Shown: positions 1 through 32,178 of the stretch, piece by piece
How the letters are laid out: each line of letters begins with the position of its first letter
Numbering within the stretch: position 1 is the first letter of the stretch
Source of the DNA: Hydractinia symbiolongicarpus
Taxonomy: Eukaryota > Cnidaria > Hydrozoa > Anthoathecata > Hydractiniidae
Length of the DNA: 60,000 bases
Reading direction: 5' to 3'
NCBI RefSeq assembly: GCF_029227915.1
Contig: NC_079875.1
Location: forward strand, 13,701,001 to 13,761,000
Notes under the pieces: model-generated
Database searches by the model: none
What the model saw: only the letters and a program-made list of their open reading frames with translations
What the model was told of the DNA's origin: nothing
Translations under genes and position numbers: made by a program

Positions 1-1080
1 CGGTAATCCCGGTGGCCATTTTAGTTTTGGCGGTCTAAAACTCGCACTTTTCGTAATAGTTAAAAGCCTGCAATCCTGGAGCCTTAAATAATGACTTGAA
101 ACTTGGTATGGTATGTTTAAGACCGATTTGATAAAATGTAGATATGGTTTACTTATAATCATAGTTCCTGAGTTCCTAAATTTAGGCGCTCTCAGAGGCG
201 CTGATAACCATTTTTGACAGCATGCCAATTTTAATAAATGTAATGTGCAGAAAACATCAAAAGCGAGGTTTTTGTTGAAACAAGCCAGATTTTGTCTAAA
301 TCAAACAACAACACCTTCAAATATGTGGGTGAAAATAGGATTAAGTACGCCTTAAATTTATTTAGTTATGTACAAAAAGTAAAAGAACTCAATTTTTTGG
401 TTAAATTTTCGTTAATCGAAAAATTAGAAAGTCTGTACTTTTGTCAGTGGTCGTTTTTAAAATTTCGTTTTCTTCAAAATGGCCAAAAATCACAAAATTG
501 TTTTCCCTTATAATTTTTCTGATTAAAGTATTGTATTCAGTCTTGAAAAAGTGATTGTGTTTTGTTTTGGATATTCTGACTCCCAGCTCTCAATTTCCAT
601 GTTTTTTGATTGGCTGTCCCTACTCTCCAGTGAAGGATTCGAAGTATCGCATGTAGAGAAAGGATGTTGTGTGGGTAAAGGGATGACCTAAGAAACGAGG
701 GCTTCATCAGACACACAGGCCTTTCATATACCGCTTTCTGCTCGGGTGTGAGGGAGGACCATATGCTAGCTAGCTATACACTAAAAGAACTAATTTTTAG
801 AAGAAGAATCTTTTGAAAATCTAAAAGTAAACCAAAACAAGTGAGTTATTTGTTATCCTATTTTCCCATGTCAATGTGCGGTTCTAAAATCTTTGTAAAT
901 ATGTGGCGATGTTGATGCTGATTATAAATATAATTTTGCTACGAGTGGAATAAAAAGGGTATACAGACAGTGTATACATTTGTCTTATAAACAGAGCTAG
1001 CGTGCCTCGTGGTTTGTTCAGCTGTGTCTACCATTTTGCTTTTACATGAGGGAAATCGTTGTTGTTATGGGTAACGCGCG
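1..1080. other. Intergenic, no gene seen
   Basis: Short reading frames here are full of AT-rich runs and match no family I recognise. I see no splice-bounded exon, RNA gene or clear repeat, apart from a small GTATAC...GTATAC inverted pair near 958-976. Confidence 0.5.
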
Positions 1081-1090
1081 TACTCTTTGT

Positions 1091-1098
1091 TATAAAAA
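1091..1098 (+). promoter_or_regulatory. TATA box of a candidate gene
   Basis: The sequence reads TATAAAAA followed by GC. It lies about 200 nt upstream of the ATG at 1293, which leaves room for a normal 5' UTR starting near 1120. It is a good match to a metazoan TATA box, but AT-rich DNA gives chance matches, so the support comes from the coding-like reading frame downstream. Confidence 0.35.
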
Positions 1099-1292
1099 GC
1101 TGAGTCATTTTTTGCTTTGCTCGATGTAATCGCATATTACATTTAAACAGAAATTAATTAGCTATACAAAGTCCGCGTAATGTAACCTGATTTTAAGTTA
1201 GAATTCGCATTTTAGAATTTTGCTTTAAGCGAAAGGTTAGTAATCAAAGAATAAATAACAAGAGAGATCGATAAATAACGAACAAAGTAAAC

Positions 1293-1463
1293 ATGAACGA
1301 GAAATATCGTAAATGCGGTATTCACGAAACACCGGGCTTCCCACACCTGAGAAGCGGACGGGATGAAGATAAATTGTATATGGGGAAATTACTTCCTTAT
1401 GTTATTAACTCTGGGAGGCATTACAATGGCTTTCGCAATTGGATAGATTTCGCAAGTCTGTAA
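1293..1463 (+). CDS. Candidate first coding exon or 56-residue protein
   Basis: An ATG in a good context (AAACATGAA) opens a frame of 56 codons. Its composition is unlike the surrounding AT-rich noise: charged residues, four glycines and one Cys in the first ten codons, then a run ending NWIDFASL. The frame ends in TAA at 1461, but that TAA lies inside a strong splice donor, GTAAGT, at 1460. The more likely reading is therefore a first exon 1293-1459 that splices onward with two leftover bases. No partner exon was identified. The leftover phase would be compatible with ACAP exon 2 at 9135, so an alternative ACAP start is possible but unsupported. I do not recognise the family. Confidence 0.35.
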   Translation: MNEKYRKCGIHETPGFPHLRSGRDEDKLYMGKLLPYVINSGRHYNGFRNWIDFASL

Positions 1464-4400
1464 GTGGCTTTCCAGCCTTCTATGCTTGGTTTTTGCCTAG
1501 TTCTTGGACAAAATTGGACTTTAAAGTAAGCAAAGAAGTGAAAAAGGCAATGTGCCCCTTTATTACCCCAATCTGGGAACCGAGGTGTGACATCTTTTAG
1601 TTTGTTTACAACCTTATTACTTTATTTCCATCTTAACACAGAGTCGCAGTTCCTTTAAAAGACGGGCGCAATTGAAAATCATGGGCGTAGAAAATCCTTG
1701 ATAATGAAGCAGAGAAAAAATTCAGATCGGCTTAAGAGGATTTTACGCTTTTAACAGAGGAAAAAGTGGACTAGTGAATATCGTAATATACCGTGTTGCG
1801 CACAGCTCTTCGTTTCACCAAATATGGAACAGATTTTAGGAAAATTAATCGCTTGTTATCATTCCCAAAATGAATTCACACCACAAACCTTGTAAACTTT
1901 TAAGTCGTTCAATTTAACCACGCCGAAAAATCTTTTAATTAAATCCACGCCAAATTATCTTCAGAAATTTCATTTGACAAGCATGTAATAAATGTTACCA
2001 AGATTGATCATATGCTTTGAAATAAAAACAAAATATGTTACTCATCACTTAGGCTCACTATGCTTTTTCTTAAATCTTGTTTTTTCTTCAAATATGCATA
2101 CCATTTGCAACTCACACTAACTAGATGTTTTCAGTACTGGTTGTCAATCCAAGGTTAAAAAGAAAACAAATGCAAGAGAAAAACCGTGTAAAACTTCTAT
2201 TAAAAGTATTCTTGAAGTGTTGTTGTTGATGTTGTTGAGCAACAGCAAAGCGTTTTGTATTGTTATTGGTCTTTATTACTTTTGAATTTTCTGGATCATA
2301 TTGCAAAACAAACACAGAAAACGTTCTGAGAAGGCTGCAAATCTTCGGAGAATGTTGTTGGGATTGGATATATATAACATAAACATAGTATCGCTCCTAG
2401 TTGCGTCTAAAAGTTACATTTAACTCTTATTACGTGCGGAACCTTCAGACAATACCAAGGACTAATTTGTTTAGCATCAAGCTGACTCGTCAGAAATCCA
2501 GGTTTAGCTATCACGTCAGGCAGGTCCTTCACTAAGCCGTGCCGTGACGCACGCTCCGACTAACAAAAAATCAATAGCCAACGAATCTTCTATGTTTACG
2601 ATTGTTGCTTATCGGAAAGTTTGGTCATAGTCATGTGTTTATTAAAAGAATATTGAAAAATTCCTTACCGTATCGTCAAATTCGTTCCAAATGTCGATGT
2701 TTCTTTCCACAAGTAGTCACAAAGGTTACTTCTATACTAGATTCACCCAACTTGAACTTGTTAATGCTAACAGCAGACTTAATACTTAGGGTCTTAGGTT
2801 ATTTGGTTACATATCGACTCTTAAATGCTAATTGTTATTACGGTCATTATGGTCATGTTTCTCAATTTTCAGGCACCTTATGGACCATAACATGGATTAC
2901 TCCGTAACGCGGTTGTGTTAAAATGTGCGACTTGCTTCTTTTGAACGCTAATCACCTAACCTAGGCATCTTTAAAAGTAGCACTTACGCAGCCTACCGAC
3001 TGCGGCGAATTGGCGGGTTGATGCTGTTTGCCAACCTGGCAGAAAATATGCCATTTTTTCCTGCAAGACATTCACTTCAGCGTCAGAAAATATTCTAATT
3101 TTTCACATGATCAACTAGACATTTTGGACCGTGTTTAGGTAATGAAAAAATCGCCTTTGTTTCATTAATTTTGTGCACGATTGTAGATCCCAGGCACAAC
3201 TTGGCATCAACCAGGAACTGTTTTTCTTTATTTTTTGTGTTTGTCTTGCCACAAAGGAGAGGTAATCAGTTAAATTTCTTTTATAGAAATAGCGTATTGC
3301 TATGTGTAAAGGTAATTGAGAAATGCATGTTCACAAAAGTGGTAGCTAACACCAAAATTTGGGGAAACTATGTTTGAAAGAGGGAGTGATTTGGGGATGT
3401 TAGCATTTATAGAATGAGTAAAAACAATGTGTTTTGTTTATATTTCTAGATATAGGAAAAGTAAAAATAACGCCAAAATGTTTTTCAAGCCACAGATTAT
3501 TGATGCTCCTATTGTTGTCAGCAACTGAAAAAGTTAGTGAAGGTTTCGGGCAAAATGTAAATAACTATTGAAAAATATTATGAGTCATTATACAGGAGCT
3601 TTCTCTTGTTAAAATGTACTAAGATGTGTTGTATTGAGCCAGTGTAACATTTCTATCACCGTACATTGAAGTATTTTTATTGAAGTACAGTTTAATCTGC
3701 CTGAGGATCACTTATCATTGGTAGCAAATAAATTCCTACGCACTGACCATTTCAGAAAATATAATGAAGAAGAACATTAGAGTGTTTTAAAAATTCATAT
3801 TTTCATCCCTATTGTCAATTGTTGTTTAAATTTGTACATATATTTCTTAGCACTATTCGGCTCATTACTATCTATTTTGCGGTTAATTCAATCTACGCAA
3901 CTCCTTTCCCAGAACCTCATTTCGCCTTTTTGATATCAGGGGTGACACGATAAAAAGGCCATATTCCGACCGCTTAGTACATCTAGAAATCTTAGTGTAG
4001 ACCTCTGCGACATGTCGACAGTTTTTGTATATTTACTATCCATATAAAACTTCTAGTTTTACAAAATAAACTACAATATTGGTTACATATTTTAGCTAAC
4101 TAAATTAGTTTCGTATAATCCACCTAGTAGCTATCTACAACTCTGCTCAAAACTGTTTTAGAGTCACTCTCCTTTCCTTACTAGTTGTTGCTTGAAAAAC
4201 TTTTCACAGCCGGTTGGTGTGGGTTAAATATGTTCTTCCTTAATCCTTCCTCTATTACTGTACCGTAATATACACCATCTACGAGATGTACGAGATAGGT
4301 AAGTGTTTTCCATGGTGGGTAACTATTCATTTACTCTGAAGGGTATTTTGATAGTAAGGAAGTTTTTCTTTTCGGGATTTTGGCTAGGTTACCGCGCATG

Positions 4401-4995
4401 ACTACTTGCACGGATGGTGTAGAAAGTTATTACATCGCGTTCTAAGTTGATATAGCTTTTCAGCACTAGAAATATTATCTGCATACGCAAAGTGTGCTTT
4501 CCATCGTTATTGTCTCATATGAAAGTCAGTAGTAACGTAATCCCGATTGAGTATGCGGACATAAGTGAGAGGGCCACCTTGTGTTTTTCCTCAGAAAAAT
4601 AACTCTTATTTTTACCAAACTGCTAGAACTGAACCCGGGAATTTGAAGTGATGGGACATAACTTTTCTGTATAACAAATTAAAAGTGTTCGAGAAGTCAA
4701 CACGTAACAGGGCGTTCTTATGAAAATGTTCACTGAATGATGTATATAACCTAAATGCTGAAAGATTAAAAGGGACTCGCCTATTTTAAAAAGTGGCAAT
4801 AAAACAGTGTTGATTTCGGCAGCTCTTTTTCATGAAAACTGCAGCCGTCGATCTCTCCAGCCTCGTTTTCAAGGCTCTTCTACGTCTATATTGTTTTGAC
4901 AGGAAGCCTCCCTCTCTTAGAATGTCAGAGGCGTGGAAAAGAGTTGGTGACAAGGTTCCGATGTCTCTGATGTTATTCTTATGAAACGTAACCAA
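1464..4995. other. Intergenic, no gene seen
   Basis: AT-rich sequence with only short scattered reading frames. A stretch at about 2780-3010 shares blocks in the same order with 18010-18220 (CTTAGGTTATTT, then ATGCTAATTGTT, then GCAGCCTAC), suggesting an old dispersed repeat. Nothing here can be supported as a gene. Confidence 0.45.
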
Positions 4996-5722
4996 CAATT
5001 TTTTTTTGTACTATGCTCTTTGACTTTAAAGAAGTTTTTGATATTCTAAATCATAAAAATTTCTTTAAAAACTAAGGTTATGGCATTACAGCTGACACGT
5101 TTGACTTGCTCAAGTACTAAAGAGTTAAATATAGTTGAAACTTTAACGACACAGTATTATATCTGCTTCATGAAGATGCTTTCGTGCTACCACAGGGCTG
5201 TTTATTGTTCCCGCCTTCTTTTTTTTATATTAGCCGCTCGAAATTGTCATCAATTCAAATTATCAACACTTATTTGCAAAAATAAATAAATAAATATTTT
5301 AACTCAAATAAACTTGAATACCCTTGTCTCGCAGGTCGAGTCGGAAATTTTAGAATCCGGCATTTGGCTTAATAATAACAAAGTGATTGTTAATACGGAC
5401 AAACTGAAACTTTCTTTTGGCCTGTAAAAACCGTTCATAACAAAAAACAGTAGTTTTTTGCATCCGTATTCCTCTGAAGAGGAAAGTAAAAGTTTAAAGT
5501 TTGATCAAATACACATTAGGAGGAGCACATAAGTGACATAAAACAGAAAAATCCTCATTAAATAGTCGAAGAATTTGTAGTGCACTACTACTGCATCTTG
5601 CCTAACACCTCACACCAAAAATCTATTAATTAATGCACTTGTCATGCTTTATTTTGACTCCTGCTTCGCGGCAAGGGCTTGTTCTACCCAATGTCGATTG
5701 GGAAAATATGTAAGATAATTAA
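4996..5722 (+). pseudogene. Decayed LINE reverse transcriptase
   Basis: Plus-strand translation across several frameshifts and stops recovers the order of landmarks of a non-LTR reverse transcriptase. First comes FDFKEVFDILNH (the usual D-x-x-K-A-F-D-x-V-N-H block) near 5016. A stretch like GITADTFDLLKY follows near 5080, then LPQG, the counterpart of the VPQGS block, near 5187. A thumb-like stretch IWLNNNKVIVNTDKLKLSF follows near 5361-5417, and a C-terminal block LLINALVMLYFDSC near 5615. The segment that should hold the catalytic F/Y-x-D-D box is not recognisable and seems lost. The order and spacing fit a CR1/L2-type LINE, but the clade is a guess. It is a dead fossil, 5' truncated. Confidence 0.65.
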
Positions 5723-7154
5723 ATTGTGCCTGTTCCCTTTCTTAGGAAAGTGAAGGTATTATTTGAGCAGTTTACTAATTAAAAACGATTCTGTGTTAGT
5801 TTTTAAAGCCATAGTTTTTTAAAGCCAGGAATCACATTGCTTCTGTTTACATGCAGTCAAAATTTCTCTACCAACAAATTGCCACAGCCACCAAACTGGA
5901 GAGGCTCCTTAAAAAAGTAGGTTCACATTTCCCTTGGTCGCACAGAGTTTAGCAAAATATTTAGGGCTGCGAAGATGTAGAATATTAATCTTCAAGACCA
6001 AACGACCTATTGTGGAAGTCTGCTTCTTTTTTTTAAGACTTCCATCTCTAATTTATTTGACAAATTCTGAGGAAGATCCCTTTCTAACTTTTGTTTTTGA
6101 ATTTTACAAATTTTAAAAAAAATTACTAAGTTTGATTAAGCTGAAGCAGTCTAAGATTTAACATTTTTTGTTCCTTTTTTGTTATAATATGTTACGCAGA
6201 CTTTTAATTTCCCTAGAATAAAAATGCCTTACATTGTGTTTGAACTAAAACCTCAAAACGACAAGTACTAATGGTACTGATTTTAAATCCTGACTTTTTT
6301 TATAAAATGAACTAGACTACACTTTTCTACATTGTTAAATGTACCTAAAAGGTATATTTTTGAAAGTACGAGAATTTGATATTTTATAATTTAGAACCAC
6401 CTTAATCAAAAAACTTCCCATGTGTTTCTGTTTATTTATCGTCACCGTAAATAATTTATTTATTTCTTAAAAGTAACGACCTTAAGAATGCCCCACTTTG
6501 TTTTAGACGGCGCGATGGTATTTATCTACCTACGCAGGACGCACGGCAAAAATTCTGGAACGGAATGGAATAACGGAAGCCGGACAATTTTGCTTGACTT
6601 TGTGTGAGACACTCTTCCCTACTTATTTCTAACTTTGTACGAAATAGCCCTACGTTGTATGTTTTAACCGAATAGATTTAGTTAACACGAGATAGTTTTC
6701 AACATCGCTTGGAGTAGGTCATGAGAGCGAAGCAATGTGATTTGATTTTCTCTCTTCCCACTTCCTGAAGCTGTTTGATTTACGATTGCCCTTTCCTTTT
6801 TTCCCTATAACCTTACCCTCCTTGTTGGAGCTTTTATTCGCCATCTTGTAATTTTGTAGTTTATCAGTCAACTAGCTACGCACTTTTTTATCGGAGCTGA
6901 CAGCTGACACCTGAGTCACAAAACAAACATAAAGAGCGACAGACTGGCGTCTAAGTAATAAGGTTGAAATGCTGAAAGTTTGTTGTAGCTACACATTGAA
7001 CAGTCCAACATTGAACAAAACCAGTAGGTACCTCAGTAGAGAGTTAGCTAGCTGGGTAGCTAGAACTGTTTTAATTCACTGTTCAGAGACATTTTTAGCT
7101 ACATGTTTTTGTCTTTATTCCATTGAATAAGTTTTCGTACTAAAATATATATTA
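5723..7154. other. Intergenic, no gene seen
   Basis: AT-rich sequence. Reading frames are short and interrupted, and no exon, RNA gene or structured repeat was recognised. Confidence 0.45.
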
Positions 7155-7258
7155 CTAGTCAGTGGCCCTTGGAAAAGGGTTCGCCCGTTCTTTTTATACA
7201 ACATTGTGCGCGTCTCGGCTACTCGCGGTACTATTTTGCATGGGTATTATAAAATAGA
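7155..7258 (-). mobile_element. Non-autonomous Helitron, old copy
   Basis: This is the most diverged of four members of one short family (others at 24967, 37768 and 59349). Read on the minus strand it runs from TC at 7258 to CTAG at 7155, between A and T, as a canonical Helitron does. The terminal hairpin has drifted to CCCTT...AAGGG, and the (GACA)n tract present in the younger copies is missing. The shared core GGTTCGCCCGTTCTTTTTAT is intact. Confidence 0.6.
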
Positions 7259-7812
7259 TTATCTTCTACTTCACCAGCTATTATTAGCATTACTATGTGG
7301 TACAATATTTTGTCATCCTAGCTATAGTTTTACAATTTCACCTTACCTTTGATACATTTGATAATATTTCAGCTCATCTAAGTTTTGTCTTCTTTGAGGA
7401 CGCAGTAAGGGTTCATCAGAAACATGAATTAAGAACTTGTCAAGATGATTTTGAAAACATAAACTGGTACTTCAGAGGGGTCCTGCTGTCTCGGGAAAGC
7501 ACTGTATAACCTTGACCAATATGACTTAAACTCCCACACATTTTAGTTTTGAGGGATGTGGGTATATATGTTTGTTACGACTGAAGTTAACCCAACAAAA
7601 ATAAGTCCCATTCACGTCATTATGCATGGGGGTGCTAAAATGATTAGGGCGAACTAAGGTGACGTTTTCAGTAAAATTCCCTTTTTCGTGCTGATAATTC
7701 CCAATTAATGTATGTACTTTGCCTGAATCTATTTAGCATGGTCTAAATTTTATTTCAGGCAATGATATATTAATGATATTTATGTTTGGGAAGATTTTAA
7801 TTCGTCACAATA

Positions 7813-27829
<20,017 letters not shown>

Positions 27830-28383
27830 TAGTTTTTTTTAAAAAAAGAAATTTCTGAAAAAGGTTTAATTAGGAACTTTTTCTAACCTGCAGTTGATAC
27901 TAACGTGTAGTATACTATAGTGGTTGATTTCGCCTTATACACAAAGGTTTGTTTACTGTTTTTTTTATTTACCATTGTTGATCCTCTTACCAAGGAAATC
28001 AATTCCCAAAATCTCTAAATCTATTTTTTTATTATTATTATACAGAATTGTCGGTCTTCTCAGCGAAAGTTTTTTGTTTTTTGATTAAAGAGATGCATCC
28101 ATCCTTCAGTGCTACGTAACCTTTTATTTAGACGATACGTTCGTTCTTTGTCAAAATTTTTACTTAGACTAAGTACAAATGCTTAATGCTTTATTCTTCA
28201 AATTTTTATATACCATACTCAACACGCGTAGCCAACGGCAGGTTTATACAGCATTTGTATAATTTTGTCTTAATGTCGACGCTTGTTTTATATATTTCAT
28301 TTTTACCTTGAAAATTTCCAAAAATATGATTTCCACAGTGATTTTTATTTTCTTTCATGGAAATCTGCTTTAACAACGAATTC
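27830..28383 (+). other. ACAP 3' UTR region
   Basis: No canonical AATAAA occurs in the several hundred bases after the stop codon. The best candidate poly(A) signal is ATTAAA at 28084-28089, about 255 nt after the stop, followed by T-rich sequence. The call is weak in AT-rich DNA. Confidence 0.35.
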
Positions 28384-28704
28384 TCCGTGATATATATCAG
28401 TAGCATATACCAAGCTCCATGATTATATACTAGTAGTATATATCAGTATCTCCGTGATATATATCAGTAGTATATAACAGTGTCTCCGTGATATATATCA
28501 TTAGTATATACGACTAATATATAGCACTTTCCATTATATATACCAAAACCCATGATATATACCAGTAGTATATACAATTATATTTGTGAAATACAACAGT
28601 AGTATATACCAGTAGCTCCGTGATATATGCCCTTGTGTATACCAGTTTCCATAATATATACTAAAGACCCATGATATATGCCAGTAGTATATATCGGTAT
28701 GTTT
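28384..28704. repeat. Degenerate AT tandem repeat downstream of ACAP
   Basis: The phrase CTCCGTGATATATATCAGTA followed by GTATATA(C/A)CAG recurs with variants about seven times at irregular spacing of roughly 32-60 bp. It is an eroded minisatellite, and alternate units read CCATGATATATACCAGTAG. Confidence 0.75.
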
Positions 28705-31439
28705 TGAAAATCATGTATATATTAAAAATGGAGAATTAACTTAGAAAAAAAAAGAGACAAACTTACTGATGTTCAGCTGAAGTATAAACAAAGACTTACA
28801 TAAGTTTTTTTTAAAAAATATATCTTATAAAAGAGTAGTTATAATCGAAGGTTAATCATCTGAAACATGATAGTATGCGACATTACCTTGCACGATGATA
28901 GAGGAAGAATCTCGCAAAACGTCTCCTACGTTTTACTTGAACTATCATGTTCAAGTAATGATACACCTTGAACAATGTAATATGAAAACTGAACAGACAA
29001 ACCAAAATAATATCTTTAATACGAAGTCTTTATCGATCTGTTAAAGGCTGGTAAAGTTAAAAAAGTCAAGATTTTTATATATCCATGGTAATTATGTATA
29101 TTTGATATGATCAAGTAATCTGGGATTATGTCGAATTATACCGGTAGTGGTCATAAAACCGGACATCAAAATTGGGTGTTGTTGCGGAGACATTATTTGG
29201 AAGAAATTTTTTTAAAAAAAAGGGATTGAGTAATTTGTGGATTTTCTATTTTGTCAATAGACCAGTTTTAGTTGTTAACATAACATTGCAGCGGACGATA
29301 AATAAACATTTGCTGTTTTTATCAAAATTTTTATTATATACTTCTTTCGTTGATTGATATTTCTTCTTTTTTTATTTTTTATTTACGGAAAATAAGAACT
29401 ATATTTTGGTGAATATTCTCTGTTAGAAGACTGATTTTGTACTAAGTAACATAAAAATTGTTTTTTTAAAACGTATATATTATAATATCGCATTGAAGTT
29501 TAATATGGAAAAAGTATAATTTGAAATACTTTGTTCATTTTATTAACTTGTCTTAACTTTGATAAAAACTACTCGACATATCCTGTGATAGCGAAGACCC
29601 TGTTGACGAAAAGTTTACTTTTCATGAAATATTCAATGACCGATCTCTACCTCGACTAAAGCTTCGCTTGAACATTTATTCACTCAGTCAGTTTTATTCA
29701 GCCTCCATAAAACTTGAGGTACTGACGTTAAAAAAATCGCAGAACTAGCATATTCAACAGTTCTTGAAATCACGAAGTGAGAGATTATTTTTATGAATAA
29801 AATCAACCTTTTAAGCAATGTTTAAGCAATGTCATCAGGCATCTTTAAATAAATAAAAAATAAAAAACTAGTGGTTATAAATACCGTCTGAGAAAAGTAT
29901 TATATGCTAATTGTAATAATTATACAAAATTATAATGTTAAAGATGAAGAAAATAACGCACAAAAATTCGAACTTATAAAAATGCTCATTAAAGTAGGAA
30001 AATTTAAAGGAAAAATATTGGGTAGAAGCTGGGATTCTGAGAAAATCTTTGACTTAGGATTAGATTTTATGGACCATGTGGCAGATTGTACGACCCCTTT
30101 TGCTAGGCTCAGAGGTAATTAAAAAGTCATACAAGCCGGATGTGTCTAAGTAGCCTGGTTTACGTCAATCACATTCCGCTTGTCATTCTAACGTGCAAAA
30201 ACCAACGGTAATGTAGAAATACAACTGCAAAAAATCGGCATTTCGCGGGCCTGAGTTCACCACGTCCGAGCGGTTAAAACAAAGTTGATAAACACAACTT
30301 ATTTTCTAATTCTCAAACGAAAAAGCGCTCAAACGAAAATAATTTTTCTTTCTTCTAATTTTTGCGACAGGAAAGACTCGAAGAACTTTGACTAGTAGTA
30401 GTAGTTGTGGTGTCATCATAGTGAGAACCGTGTGCTATCCGTAGTCATAACACAATATGATTCATCTATATCTCCTACGAACTAAATTACAACCACTAAT
30501 TTACATTCAAAACATTTCCGAAATCGTGACTTAGCTGGATGCGAAATATCCCATTCTATGGGGAAACATATCCTTAGACCCAAGTGCTACAGCCACTATC
30601 CCTCCAACGTTAGGGCATCGTTAAAAAAATACACCATCGATCTTAACAACAACATTATAAACTATTTATAATAAAACTGCTTATCTTATATGTAATCAAA
30701 CAGTTTTAACGCGTGTGGTTCAAGAACTAATTGACATGTGAGCACTTTCGTGCCTTGTACGCCCTTTAAAAACTTAAAAACCACGTGACCTGCCTTGGGC
30801 ATACATACGAAAAAAAATTGAAAGACATGCACGGACTAAAAATTCTCTTGAATGCCGATAAATGTTAAATTAAGTTTAGGAATATTAACCTTCGGGTTTT
30901 AATCATTGCAATCTAATGTGGATAGTTAAATTAATTGCGAATAAAAATGCGATCTATGATGTACTGGACTTGTCAACATATATATTAATATATCTAAAAT
31001 ACTTCACGTAGCTTGTGTACTTTGCCCTCCCACCCCTCTACGCCCGTGGACGTTGTTTTATGTTTAGACACGCCCGCTTTTTTATTTCCTCGCTAAAACT
31101 TTGATATTTCCGTTGCTTGTTACTTTTAGACATTTTTGGCACCTCATATTTTAATTGTTTGAACCCTCAACATTTACTAAGAGCTGGTAGATATACTAAG
31201 ATTTACTAAGAGCTAGTAGATATGCGAGCGAAAAGTGAACATAAATCTATTATAAAATTATAAAAAAAACAAGTAATAAATTCAATAGTAATACGATTAT
31301 AAACAAGAAGCCCGATGGCTTGAAGATTTATAGTGAAAAAAGTCTAAAAACAAACAAACACAAGAATAACGTAAACTCAGCGTAAATATCTTTCGTTCTG
31401 AGGACAAAATAGATTTGAAGTAGCCCTTCTAGAAGATTT
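28705..31439. other. Intergenic, no gene seen
   Basis: AT-rich sequence with short frames only. The longest, 29904-30122, lacks recognisable motifs or splice-bounded structure. A tRNA A-box-like word near 30268 has no B box after it. I see no supported feature. Confidence 0.45.
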
Positions 31440-31447
31440 CGAAAACA

Positions 31448-32169
31448 TCATGTTAGAGAAAGTTTAAGCCTGACTGCGTCATGATCACTGAAATATACAT
31501 TATTGACGAGCGTATCGACTTTAAAGGTGTTGGGGACACTCTCCTGGACATAAATATGGTCAATAAGTGAACCGGAAATATGAGTTGGAGAGGTTACAAC
31601 TTGTTTATATTCAGTTAGAAAACCAACGAAATAGTTTTCATCACGAAATGCATTTACAATAAAAACTCTGAGTATAACATCAACAATTTCGTTTCCCAAA
31701 AAATGTTGAACGACTCATCTCGATTAAGAGAATTTTAACGATAGGAAAGTAAAAAACTAACAGCATTCTTTTGAAAGATTTTCTTCGTCATATTAAAAAA
31801 TATTGCACCTGGAATTTTTACAATATCAGACAATGCTATAGTTTCATTATGACCAACTAAAAGACTAGAAAACCTACCCACATTGTTGTTTGGAATTAAA
31901 GTAAAGTAATCTAGTTTTGTGTCGGAGTATGTATTAAATGGCATCTGAGTTTCTGTTAGACATAATAAATCACTTTCCATGAAAACGCGGTCGGACCTAA
32001 TATCATTTTTATGTTTGTTGTAGGATCTTGTATTAAGCAAAGTTACTATAATAGAATTTTGCCTAATTATGCCAGTATCTTTTGATGCCAATTTTGAGTG
32101 TTCTCGCATATTATTATATTGCTCGGTTGCTCGTGTGTCTGATTTAATAGCTGATCTGGAAAATGTCAC
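31448..32169 (-). pseudogene. Helentron C-terminal endonuclease remnant
   Basis: Two reading frames (32169-31735 and 31699-31448) cover this domain. The N-terminal part has LLNTRSYNKH and ESDLLCLTETQ, the expected N and E catalytic blocks of the endonuclease fold. The C-terminal part has THISGSLIDHIYV and ends in YFSDHDAVRLKL, the S-D-H motif. The segment between is shifted in frame and shortened. The beginning, RSAIKSDTRATEQYNNMRE, continues directly from the helicase end, as expected in a fused polyprotein, across a frameshift near 32170. Confidence 0.8.
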
Positions 32170-32178
32170 CGTTAGGTA

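Noticed and set aside
292-513. 73-codon frame near the window start
   Set aside because: Starts at TTG, not ATG, and its composition is that of AT-rich noise.
30262-30330. Word GTCCGAGCGGTTAA resembling a tRNA A box
   Set aside because: No B box, no matching acceptor stem and no plausible T arm follow.
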